From positions 1 to 10,189 of the forward strand of contig JASLDD010000267.1 in assembly GCA_030151725.1 (NCBI GenBank): a stretch of 10,189 nt of DNA, given 5' to 3'. The translations under genes were made by a program, and so were the position numbers. This document shows positions 1-5,592 of the stretch, in pieces (the stretch's first letter is position 1; every line of letters begins with the position of its first letter). Under the pieces are notes generated by a model. That model saw only the letters and a program-made list of their open reading frames with translations, searched no databases and was not told where the DNA came from. Origin of the DNA: Solirubrobacteraceae bacterium (lineage in GTDB: Bacteria > Actinomycetota > Thermoleophilia > Solirubrobacterales > Solirubrobacteraceae).

Positions 1-1
1 G

Positions 2-160
2 AGCGGCTGCCTGAAATCGGTCCGTCTCTGGCTATTGCTGACGACCGTGGCCGGCCTGACTGTTGCCGTCTGGGCATTCGGTGCGACCGGCTGGGACGGC
101 GTGATCAAGGCGCTGGTAAGGATCGGGCCCGGCGGCTTCCTGCTGTTCTGCGCCGGCCTC
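2..160 (+). CDS. Partial membrane protein, N-terminal fragment (possible flippase-like/LPG-synthase TM family)
   Basis: Frame 2 is open from the window edge and reads as a basic start (CLKSVR), then a hydrophobic helix (LWLLLTTVAGLTVAVWAFG), then GWDGVIKALVRIGPGGF and the start of a second hydrophobic stretch (LLFCAGL). This pattern resembles the N-terminus of multi-TM proteins of the UPF0104/lysylphosphatidylglycerol-synthase TM type, but too little is present to be sure. From about base 160 the same frame becomes HQLAHRRQ and onward, which is only the antisense of rsmI and has no membrane character, so the real coding sequence stops at the junction near 149-160. The true start codon is not determined; TTG at 35 is in frame but would cut into the first helix. 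The fragment is either a chimeric contig end or a gene truncated by rearrangement. Confidence 0.4.
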
Positions 161-892
161 CACCAGCTCGCGCACCGCCGCCAGCGCATCCTCGCGCGCC
201 ACGCGCTCGGCGGGAGCAGCACCGCACACCAGCACCACCTCTCCTCGCGGCGCATGTGTGGCGTAGTGCTCTGCCAGCTCCGCAGCGCTTCCACGCCGCA
301 CTTCCTCATGGAGCTTGGTCAACTCGCGGCATACGGCCACAGGACGCCCGGGATCGTCTGCGGCGAGCACAGCCAGCGTCGCAGGCAGGCGACGCGGTGA
401 CTCAAAGGCAACGAGCGTCTCTGCGGTCTCGGCCAGCAGACGTTGCAGCTCACCGCGAGCCCGCGGGAGAAAACCCACGAAGCGCCAGCGGTCGGCAGGT
501 AGGCCTGAGGCGATCAGGGAGCACAGCACCGAGCTTGGGCCCGGCAGCACCTCCACGGGCAGCCCGTCGGCAAGACACGCGCGCACCAGTGCAAAGCCTG
601 GGTCTGACACCAGCGGCGTGCCCGCGTCTGAGACCAGCGCCACCATCTCGCCGCGCTGGATCCGCGCCGCGAGCTCATCCGCGCGAGCGCGTTCGTTGTG
701 CTCGTGGAAGCTCACCAATCGGGCAGAGATGCCGTGGCGGTCGAGCAGTACCTTTGTGTGGCGCGTGTCCTCGCAGGCCACCACATCCGCCTCTGCCAGG
801 GCCTCCAGGACGCGTAGGGTGACATCCTCGAGGTTGCCAATCGGGGTGGGGCACACGACCAACCGCCCAACTGGCGCCTCCGTGGGAGTCAT
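32..892 (-). CDS. rsmI: 16S rRNA (cytidine-2'-O)-methyltransferase RsmI, C-terminus broken
   Basis: RsmI methylates the 2'-OH of C1402 in 16S rRNA using S-adenosylmethionine, in the cytoplasm (family knowledge). The tetrapyrrole-methylase-type fold is clear: PTPIGNLEDVTLRVLEAL (residues 15-32), CEDTRHTKVLL (40-50), SFHEHNE (61-67), VSDAGTPLVSDPGF (87-100), LPGPSSV (115-121), FVGFLPR (138-144), ESPRRL (164-169) and CRELTKLHEE (188-197). ATG at 892 is chosen because conserved sequence starts just after it; the open frame continues upstream but antisense to the LCP gene. Homology runs to ELVEAGA (residue 248, base 149). The following 38 residues, to the stop at 32, look unrelated to RsmI and replace the roughly 30-40 residue C-terminal helical part expected in this family. 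The coding sequence is therefore truncated at the junction near base 155. The methyltransferase core is intact; whether the protein works without its tail cannot be told. Confidence 0.9.
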   Translation of the reverse strand: MTPTEAPVGRLVVCPTPIGNLEDVTLRVLEALAEADVVACEDTRHTKVLLDRHGISARLVSFHEHNERARADELAARIQRGEMVALVSDAGTPLVSDPGFALVRACLADGLPVEVLPGPSSVLCSLIASGLPADRWRFVGFLPRARGELQRLLAETAETLVAFESPRRLPATLAVLAADDPGRPVAVCRELTKLHEEVRRGSAAELAEHYATHAPRGEVVLVCGAAPAERVAREDALAAVRELVEAGAEQQEAAGPDPYQRLDHAVPAGRTECPDGNSQAGHGRQQ

Positions 893-898
893 CTGGCA

Positions 899-904
899 AA
901 TATA
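899..904 (-). promoter_or_regulatory. Candidate -10 box for rsmI (leaderless arrangement)
   Basis: On the - strand, TATATT lies exactly 6 nt before the rsmI ATG, and no Shine-Dalgarno sequence fits in between. A start site 6-7 nt after this hexamer would fall on the ATG, giving a leaderless mRNA, which is common in actinobacteria. The position 17 bp upstream reads TTCGGG, a poor -35 match. This is an inference from position and hexamer only. Confidence 0.45.
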
Positions 905-927
905 GGGTCCCCTTGATGTTCCCCGAA

Positions 928-933
928 TAGGTT
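928..933 (+). promoter_or_regulatory. Candidate -10 box for the LCP gene (leaderless arrangement)
   Basis: TAGGTT (fits TANNNT) ends 6 nt before the ATG at 940, and no Shine-Dalgarno sequence is present. It faces the rsmI -10 candidate across a 47-bp divergent gap, so both promoters would overlap within that gap. No convincing -35 is seen. Confidence 0.35.
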
Positions 934-939
934 CCTTCG

Positions 940-2118
940 ATGCCCAACGACCGCGAAGAGCCTCCGCAGTACACGCGCTACCGCGCCAGACGGAGGCTGC
1001 TGGGAGAAAGAGAAGAGGATCTCGACGTCCCGAAGCAGAAGCGTGCAGGCGAAGCAGGCAAGCGCGGACGGCCGCCCACGCCAGGCCAAGCACCGGGCCG
1101 CAGTGCCCGGCGCGCGCGGGTGTTGCGCAATACAAGAGGGGGCGTGCGTGGAGTCGCCGGGTTGTCTCGCTGGCGACGCTGGGCGACACCCAAAGGGGCC
1201 TTGCTGGGTCTCTTGCTGGCGGTGTTGGCATGGCTCGCTCTGTCGCTCGTGCTGTTCCTCGTCAGCTCGCACTTCAACCGCACCTCGCCTCCCTCGGACG
1301 TGGCCGTCGTTCTCGACTCCGCCGGCTACCCCCTGACGTCGGTCAACAACATCCTGGTGCTCGGCTCCGATCGCCGCCAGAAGAACAGCAAGGAACCGGG
1401 CGCCGAAACCTCTGGACCGGGACGCTCGGACACGATCATGTTGATCCGCACCGGCGGCGGGCACTCGGCGCGGCTCTCCATCCCTCGTGACACAGTCGTC
1501 GAAATCCCCGGTCATGGGCTGCAGAAGATCAACGCCGCCCATGCTTTTGGCGGCGCAGCTGAGTCGATCTCGGTGATCAAGCACTGGCTCGGCATACCCA
1601 TCAATCACTTGGTTGAAGTCAACTTCGAAAACTTTCCCCAGCTGATCGACGCCATGGGTGGCGTGGACTACACCGGAAGCTGCATCGTCTCGCGCCTCGA
1701 CGGTGGCTTCATCCGCGGCGGCTACACCTTGCGCCTACCCGCCGGCACCCACCACATCAACGGCAAGCAAGCCCTGGCGATTGCCCGCACGCGCGAGAAT
1801 CTGTGTCACCCCAACGAGACCGACCTCCAGCGTGAGGAACACCAGCAGGCCCTATTCAACTCAATGAAGAGCCGTCTGCTGTCCGTGTCCAGCTTCATCC
1901 GCCTACCCCTCATCGCGTGGAACACACCGCCGGCGATCATCTCCGACATGAGCGGAACAACGCTGCTGGGCCTGTTCGGAGGACTTGCCGTGGGCGGCAC
2001 GCCGCCGACGCACGTCCTCAAGCCCACCGGCGCCATAACGCTGCCCGAAGGAGGACAGGGGCTGACGGTCTCCGAAGGTGCCAAGCGCGCCGCAGTCGCA
2101 CGTTTTCTCAGCGGCTGA
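940..2118 (+). CDS. LytR-CpsA-Psr (LCP) family cell-wall glycopolymer ligase
   Basis: LCP proteins transfer undecaprenyl-linked glycopolymers (teichoic acids, arabinogalactan, capsule) onto peptidoglycan at the outer face of the membrane (family knowledge). Seen here in 392 residues: a long basic, Arg/Lys-rich cytoplasmic N-terminus (1-85), one TM helix (about 86-109), then the LCP domain. It has NNILVLGSDRR (136-146), GRSDTIMLI (161-169), SIPRDT (180-185), KINAAHAFGG (197-205), HLVEVNF (223-229), MGGVDY (239-244), ALAIARTR (278-285) and TDLQREEHQQ (294-303). These hold the Asp and Arg residues that bind the pyrophosphate lipid. In the last motif the usual Arg before QQ is His301. Only two cysteines occur after the TM, C248 and C289, and these could form a disulfide as in some actinobacterial LCPs. 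After about 310 comes a shorter C-terminal part with no LytR_C domain. The gene stands alone on its strand, divergent from rsmI. The specific polymer cannot be told. Confidence 0.93.
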   Translation: MPNDREEPPQYTRYRARRRLLGEREEDLDVPKQKRAGEAGKRGRPPTPGQAPGRSARRARVLRNTRGGVRGVAGLSRWRRWATPKGALLGLLLAVLAWLALSLVLFLVSSHFNRTSPPSDVAVVLDSAGYPLTSVNNILVLGSDRRQKNSKEPGAETSGPGRSDTIMLIRTGGGHSARLSIPRDTVVEIPGHGLQKINAAHAFGGAAESISVIKHWLGIPINHLVEVNFENFPQLIDAMGGVDYTGSCIVSRLDGGFIRGGYTLRLPAGTHHINGKQALAIARTRENLCHPNETDLQREEHQQALFNSMKSRLLSVSSFIRLPLIAWNTPPAIISDMSGTTLLGLFGGLAVGGTPPTHVLKPTGAITLPEGGQGLTVSEGAKRAAVARFLSG

Positions 2119-2189
2119 GCAGGGACGGACGGGCGGGCAGGCGGGGCTCATCTGCTGCGCGGCGTGGCTGGTGGTTGTTACTTTCAGAC

Positions 2190-2215
2190 TTCTGTATAGC
2201 CATAGTGATACAGAA
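2190..2215. repeat. Palindromic element, copy 1
   Basis: Arms TTCTGTAT (2190-2197) and ATACAGAA (2208-2215) are perfect inverted repeats around the 10-nt centre AGCCATAGTG. The same arms and nearly the same centre return 84 bp downstream. It sits 71 bp after the LCP stop in the gap between convergent genes. It may be a terminator, an intergenic REP-like unit or a protein-binding dyad; sequence alone does not decide. Confidence 0.75.
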
Positions 2216-2267
2216 CTCGCAGAGTGTTAGTTCCTGCCGCGGCCCCCCGACTACTCGCTATTCACCG

Positions 2268-2305
2268 GACGGGTTCTGTATAGCCATGGTCATACAGAAC
2301 CCGTC
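2268..2305. repeat. Palindromic element, copy 2, extended arms
   Basis: Perfect 14-bp arms, GACGGGTTCTGTAT (2268-2281) and ATACAGAACCCGTC (2292-2305), flank the centre AGCCATGGTC, which contains CCATGG. The inner 26 bp (2274-2299) match copy 1 at 23 of 26 positions, and the start-to-start distance is 84 bp, close to eight helical turns. The 14-bp stem is strong enough to act as a transcript hairpin in either direction, but no T-run follows on either strand. A 12-base part (AACCCGTCGCCG, 2298-2309) recurs at 2354-2365 next to the fmdB stop. Confidence 0.8.
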
Positions 2306-2370
2306 GCCGCAAACACTGTTACCCCGACCAGACGGCGCGACCTCGACCAACTAAACCCGTCGCCGGCGAC

Positions 2371-2760
2371 TCAGCTCTTGGCGGCCACCGGCTTGCTGTC
2401 CCCCGCTTTGGAAGCGCCGGCGCTCTTGTCGCTCTTGCCCGATGCGGCGGAGGACTTCTCAGATGAGGAAGAGGAAGTGTCAGAAGAGGAAGACGACTTC
2501 TCAGACGATGAAGACTTCTCGGAGGAGGATTTCTCAGAAGGAGAAGACTTCTCGGCCGCCGCTGCGGTCTCGCGCTGACGATTGCGGGTGCCGTAGTCGG
2601 TGTTGTAGAAGCCTTTGCCCTTGAAGTGCACAGCCGGCGCGTGTAGGACACGCTCCACCGGTACGCCGGTCTCGGGGTCGACCTTGAGGGCGTCTTCGCT
2701 GAAGGACTGCTGTAGCTCGAACGTGGTGCCGTCCGGGCGTCTGTACTCATAAATCGGCAT
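2371..2760 (-). CDS. FmdB-family small protein lacking the zinc-ribbon cysteines, with Ser/Lys/Glu-rich tail
   Basis: The N-terminal 60 residues follow the FmdB/CxxC zinc-ribbon template closely: MPIYEY (1-6), FELQQSF (14-20), GVPVERVLH (32-40) and HFKGKGFYNTDYG (45-57). FmdB proteins normally carry two CxxC pairs near residues 8/11 and 28/31. Here those places are Arg8, Gly11, Asp28 and Thr31, and the protein has no cysteine at all, so it cannot bind zinc in the family manner. Residues 66-129 are low-complexity, with repeated EKSSS-type units and Ala/Lys at the end, probably disordered. ATG at 2760 is fixed by the conserved MPIYEY. The gene is 95 bp downstream of the TetR gene on the same strand but has its own -10 candidate. 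Function of the family is poorly known (often annotated as putative regulator); none is assigned here. Confidence 0.88.
   Translation of the reverse strand: MPIYEYRRPDGTTFELQQSFSEDALKVDPETGVPVERVLHAPAVHFKGKGFYNTDYGTRNRQRETAAAAEKSSPSEKSSSEKSSSSEKSSSSSDTSSSSSEKSSAASGKSDKSAGASKAGDSKPVAAKS
2451..2553. repeat. Low-complexity imperfect repeat inside fmdB tail
   Basis: GACTTCTC recurs at about 2453, 2505, 2513 and 2546, with purine-rich GAGGAA/GAAGAA runs between. On the coding (-) strand these give the EKSSS-like units of the FmdB tail. The irregular period suggests codon-level slippage or selection for composition rather than a true satellite. Confidence 0.6.
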
Positions 2761-2768
2761 GGCGGCCG

Positions 2769-2774
2769 ATTATA
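2769..2774 (-). promoter_or_regulatory. Candidate -10 box for fmdB (leaderless arrangement)
   Basis: A perfect TATAAT on the - strand lies 8 nt before the fmdB ATG. No Shine-Dalgarno fits between them, so the transcript would begin at or next to the ATG. TTGCCT occurs 15 bp upstream of it as a weak -35. This suggests fmdB is transcribed independently of the TetR gene. Confidence 0.55.
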
Positions 2775-2855
2775 GGAGCGTCAGTCGTCAGGCAACGCTC
2801 GCGAGACGAACTGTCAGCTGCCGAGCCACCGGCATCAGCCACCCAGGCGGCGCTG

Positions 2856-3518
2856 TCAGTCGGTCAGAAGCGCTCGCGCACAGGTGATGCCGGCTGCGAG
2901 TGTGGGCGCGAAGTCGCGTTGAGGCTCGCTGAGCATCCGCAATGCAAAGCCGTCGGCAAGCGAGAAGAGGATCTCGGCCACAGCTTCGGGCTCAGCGTGT
3001 AGGCGCAGGATCCCTTCGCGATGGGCAACTGCGAGCATGCCCGCCACCTGCTCGCGAGTACGGCGCATCAAGCCAGCGTACTCGGCAGCTATGTCAGCGT
3101 TGCGGCGAGAGAGCGTGAACAGCTCAAAGACGAGCGTCACGAAGTCAGGGTCCTCCTTGACGGTGTCTTGCAGGCTCTGAGCCATCAAGTTGATGAAGTC
3201 ATCCGCCGTTCGAGCAGCCGAGAGTTGGCTCTCAAGCCGCTCCAAACGCAGCTCGCAGTCGCGGCGCACAGCCTCGACAAGCAACTGCTCCTTGGTGCCG
3301 AAGTAGTAGTGAAGCAAACCTCTCGACACGCCCGCCTCACGGGACACATGGTCGAAAGTCGAGCCCGCAGTGCCCCTCTGGGCCACACTGGAGCGCATCG
3401 CGTCGACGATCCTCTTTGCCTTCTCGCCAGAGAGCGATCGCGTGGCGACAGAAGGCGAGGCCGCGCCGGATCCCTCGACGCGGCGGCTCTCCTCGGTCGT
3501 GAGGTCTACGACACTCAT
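2856..3518 (-). CDS. TetR/AcrR-family transcriptional regulator
   Basis: TetR regulators bind operator DNA as dimers through an N-terminal HTH and release it when a ligand enters the C-terminal helical domain (family knowledge). Residues 32-80 carry the signature: KAKRIVDAMRSSVAQRG, STFDHVSREAGVS (HTH helices, about 53-65) and RGLLHYYFGTKEQLL (66-80, the conserved YF.TKE.L end). The rest (81-220) is helical and is typical of the ligand/dimer domain; the ligand is unknown. ATG at 3518 gives 220 residues; a TTG two codons earlier is also in frame. The first 30 residues are a variable extension. It begins 23 bp after the stop of the upstream membrane protein gene on the same strand, so the two are probably cotranscribed. 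No clear palindromic operator is seen in that gap. Confidence 0.9.
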   Translation of the reverse strand: MSVVDLTTEESRRVEGSGAASPSVATRSLSGEKAKRIVDAMRSSVAQRGTAGSTFDHVSREAGVSRGLLHYYFGTKEQLLVEAVRRDCELRLERLESQLSAARTADDFINLMAQSLQDTVKEDPDFVTLVFELFTLSRRNADIAAEYAGLMRRTREQVAGMLAVAHREGILRLHAEPEAVAEILFSLADGFALRMLSEPQRDFAPTLAAGITCARALLTD

Positions 3519-3541
3519 GCTCAAAACATCCCGCGGTCGGC

Positions 3542-4000
3542 TCAGCCGCCGGCCACAGGCTCCGGGACAGGCGTGGCGGGGGTGGTCGAGGAGCTGTAAT
3601 CGAACTCCTCCTCCGCTCCAAACAGGAGATCGAGCACCTTCGAGCGCAGACCCTCGCTGAGAGCGATGGCGAGCACGCCCCCGACGGTGAGCAGCAACAG
3701 GGAACGTCCGATCCCGCGTTTGCGCCGGGCGCTCTTCGGTGGTTCGCGCAGCGAGCTGGAAGCGTCCTTCAAAGAGCCCACAGCGCTCTTTAGTTCGTTC
3801 TGGAGCTTGCGATCTTCAAGCAGCGCCTTGGTGGGCGGCTTGCCGTTGTTCATGCGCCCGTAGGCGTTGCGCGCGGCGCCATAGGCCGCGAGCAGGCTCG
3901 AGCGCAGCTCTTCGTCTTCGATGAGACGCTGGAGATAAGGGTTGTTCTGAGCTGCCTTGGCTGCTTGCTCAGCCTTGCTCAATCTGTCTTTCGCTGCCAT
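3542..4000 (-). CDS. Hypothetical single-pass membrane protein with helical N-terminal domain
   Basis: I do not recognise a named family. The 152 residues divide into an Ala/Lys/Glu-rich helical N-terminus (1-30), a motif-like part NPYLQRLIEDEELRSSL (20-36), AARNAYGRMNNGK (42-54) and ALLEDRKLQNELKSAV (59-74), a basic stretch KSARRKRGIGRS (89-100), one TM helix (about 99-115), then LRSKVLDLLFGAEEEFDY (118-135) and a Thr/Pro-rich end. The positive-inside pattern suggests a cytoplasmic N-terminus. Similar short proteins exist in Solirubrobacterales from memory, without known role. ATG at 4000 is preferred to the upstream start at 4054 because it has GAGG about 12 nt ahead and the added residues look non-conserved. 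The TetR gene follows after 23 bp. Confidence 0.75.
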   Translation of the reverse strand: MAAKDRLSKAEQAAKAAQNNPYLQRLIEDEELRSSLLAAYGAARNAYGRMNNGKPPTKALLEDRKLQNELKSAVGSLKDASSSLREPPKSARRKRGIGRSLLLLTVGGVLAIALSEGLRSKVLDLLFGAEEEFDYSSSTTPATPVPEPVAGG

Positions 4001-4040
4001 CGTTGCACCGCCTCTGCCGAAAGCTTGCTGGTCGCAGCCC

Positions 4041-4046
4041 AATATA
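4041..4046 (-). promoter_or_regulatory. Candidate -10 box upstream of the membrane protein gene
   Basis: TATATT on the - strand, about 40 nt before the ATG at 4000. This would give a leader of roughly 34 nt, long enough for the GAGG at about 12 nt from the start. No good -35 is visible, and the box lies in the short gap after the small Cys4 gene. Confidence 0.35.
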
Positions 4047-4072
4047 CCCCGCAAAGGCCAAAATTACGCGGT

Positions 4073-4327
4073 CTATGCGTGAAGTGCGGCTTGCTCTTGG
4101 GCTGAGGGAAAGGCCCAAGCGGCACGCGTGCGACGCTCTTGGCGGAACACAAAGCGCATCTGCTGCGGCGGTTTGAGCTGGGCCTCGTTCGGTCGGAAGG
4201 TGGTGCAGGGCTCGGCCAGCTCGAGCGCACACAGGAGGTTGACCCTGAAGTAGCACTGCTCACAGCTGACCTTCTGTGCTGAGCGCTTATTGGATACGCG
4301 CCCGCTCTGCGTCCTCGGCACCTGCAT
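4073..4327 (-). CDS. Small Cys4 protein (CX2CX7CX7C), unknown function
   Basis: An 84-residue reading frame with strongly GC-rich third codon positions, as expected of a real gene here. The core is SCEQCYFRVNLLCALE with PCTTFRP after it; cysteines C22, C25, C33 and C41 give C-X2-C-X7-C-X7-C, a plausible metal site (zinc, or less likely iron). After this come QLKPPQQMRFVFRQERR and a less conserved end. No TM or signal peptide is seen. ATG at 4327 has GGAGG only 2 nt upstream, which is too close. The GTG at 4321 in the same frame has that GGAGG at 8 nt, so translation may start there (82 residues), and a TTG at 4357 is also possible. It lies 72 bp upstream of the membrane protein gene on the same strand and could share its transcript. 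Confidence 0.65.
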   Translation of the reverse strand: MQVPRTQSGRVSNKRSAQKVSCEQCYFRVNLLCALELAEPCTTFRPNEAQLKPPQQMRFVFRQERRTRAAWAFPSAQEQAALHA

Positions 4328-4452
4328 GTCCTCCGCGTTGAAAGTCGGCGTGTGCAACTGCTGCGATCAAAGCAGCATCGACGCGGGCGTTCCAGGGCCA
4401 CCCCGCAAATCGCAGAGAAAAGCTGTCTGTACCCGGAAATAGCCAACTAAGC

Positions 4453-4468
4453 GTCACGTGGTTGTGAC
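4453..4468. promoter_or_regulatory. Inverted repeat in divergent gap (possible operator)
   Basis: GTCAC and GTGAC arms (5 bp) around a 6-nt centre, in the 214-bp gap (4328-4541) between the small Cys4 gene and the SDR gene, which are transcribed apart. The gap is less GC-rich than its surroundings, as expected of a promoter region. The arms are short, so this could be chance. Confidence 0.25.
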
Positions 4469-4500
4469 AATCCCCCCGTATTTGCCGCAGTTTCCGAGAT

Positions 4501-4515
4501 TTTGCCGAGGGCAAA
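4501..4515. promoter_or_regulatory. Inverted repeat 26 bp before the SDR start (possible operator)
   Basis: TTTGCC and GGCAAA (6-bp arms, perfect) around GAG. The half-site TTTGCCG also occurs at 4480-4486, about two helical turns upstream. The position, between a presumed promoter and the ATG at 4542, suits a repressor site, but no regulator can be named. Confidence 0.35.
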
Positions 4516-4541
4516 GGCCGCGCACGTAATGATCTGAGGCG

Positions 4542-5519
4542 ATGCGAGTGCTCGTCACCGGCGCCAGCGGCTTCGTAGGCTCGCTGCTCGCCCCCCGCCT
4601 GTGCGCTCAGGGTCACTCGGTGCGTGCCCTTGGCCGTGATGAGCACCGGACGCGGGCGGCCTTGGCACGCACGCGGCGCCCCAGAGACGCGGCCGAGGTG
4701 GAGGTCTTCCGCGGCGACGCCGTGACTGGATCTGGATTGCGCGAGGCGCTAGAGGACGTGGAGGTGGCCTATTACCTGATCCACTCCATGGAGCGGACGT
4801 CGAACTCGTCATCCTCTTTCTCTGAGCGCGAGCGCATAGCGGCGGAGAACTTCGCGCAAGCGGCAGCGAGAGCAGGGGTGCATCGCATCGTGTATTTGGG
4901 GGGCTTGGTGCCGCGCTGGCAGGACTCGCGCCGACGATCGATACCCCCTGCACCGGTTTCGCGACACCTGGAGAGCCGCGAGGAGGTCGAGCGAATATTG
5001 CTGAGCGCGGTCGCAGATTCTCTAGCTCTGCGCGCCTCAATTGTGATCGGCGCGCGCTCACGCTCGTTTAGGCTGCTGGTGCGTTTGGTGGAGCGTCTTC
5101 CGGTGCTCGCTCTGCCCGCATGGCAGAGCTTCCGCACCCAGCCAATCGATGAGCGCGATGTCATCGAGATGCTCGCTGCGGCCGCCTCGTCAGAGCTCAC
5201 AGGCCACCTCGAGACGGGCGGCCTGGACGTGCTCACATATGGAGAAATGCTCACCCGCATCGCCGATCTGATGCTCGTAGGGCGTCCCACTGTGAGGTTG
5301 CGTGTGAATCTGACAGCTGTGGCGGCGCGCGTGGCTGCGGCGCTCGCAAGCGAGACCCCGGAGCTGGTTGTGCCGCTGATGGAGGGACTGCAGGGCGATC
5401 TCTTGCCCGCTGCGGATCAGGCGGCGCAGCGATTGGGTGTGCGACTGCATTCGTTTGACTCAGCCGTAGAACACGCGCTGGCCGAGTGGGAGCAGTCTGA
5501 GCCACTGGCAGCCCGCTGA
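4542..5519 (+). CDS. Atypical SDR-family NAD(P)-binding protein (YbjT-like epimerase/reductase)
   Basis: The protein starts with a Rossmann nucleotide-binding motif, VLVTGASGFVGS (3-14; G7, G10, G13), and follows the pattern of the YbjT/atypical-SDR group. This includes VFRGDA (55-60), VAYYLIHSM (75-83), ERERIAAENFAQAAARAGVHRIVYLGGL (95-122), HLESREEVERIL (142-153), LRASIVIG (163-170), RLPVLALPAW (185-194) and QPIDERDV (200-207). The group lacks a classical SDR Tyr-X3-Lys pair, and the substrate cannot be told. In larger relatives this domain is followed by an SRPBCC-like DUF2867 domain in one chain; here a separate SRPBCC gene follows 73 bp later, which hints at a joint role. The ATG at 4542 has GAGG only 2 nt upstream, so initiation signals are weak. 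The length of 325 residues suits the single-domain form. Confidence 0.85.
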   Translation: MRVLVTGASGFVGSLLAPRLCAQGHSVRALGRDEHRTRAALARTRRPRDAAEVEVFRGDAVTGSGLREALEDVEVAYYLIHSMERTSNSSSSFSERERIAAENFAQAAARAGVHRIVYLGGLVPRWQDSRRRSIPPAPVSRHLESREEVERILLSAVADSLALRASIVIGARSRSFRLLVRLVERLPVLALPAWQSFRTQPIDERDVIEMLAAAASSELTGHLETGGLDVLTYGEMLTRIADLMLVGRPTVRLRVNLTAVAARVAAALASETPELVVPLMEGLQGDLLPAADQAAQRLGVRLHSFDSAVEHALAEWEQSEPLAAR

Positions 5520-5592
5520 CGGACAACAGCGCGCAAAGCCAACCCGCCAGCTACCGTTCACGTCCCGAGCAACCTGCCGCCGGGCACAACCC

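Noticed and set aside
893..1231. N-terminal extension of the rsmI frame by 113 residues
   Set aside because: The extension is antisense to the LCP gene, is rich in Arg/Pro/Ala without pattern, and RsmI homology starts only after the ATG at 892.
2190..2305. Paired palindromes as a CRISPR array
   Set aside because: Only two units, 58 bp of sequence between them, no cas genes nearby, and the second unit has longer arms than the first.
2190..2305. Palindromes as terminal inverted repeats of a small mobile element
   Set aside because: Each unit is itself a palindrome and the pair is in direct orientation; the 58 bp between them code for nothing and no target-site duplication is apparent.
3979..4446. 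155-residue - strand frame spanning the small Cys4 gene and the membrane gene start
   Set aside because: It overlaps two better-supported frames, is Arg/Ser-rich without pattern, and has no start signal.
4287..4646. 119-residue - strand frame overlapping the SDR start
   Set aside because: It lies across the divergent promoter region and antisense to the SDR Rossmann motif, with no conserved features.
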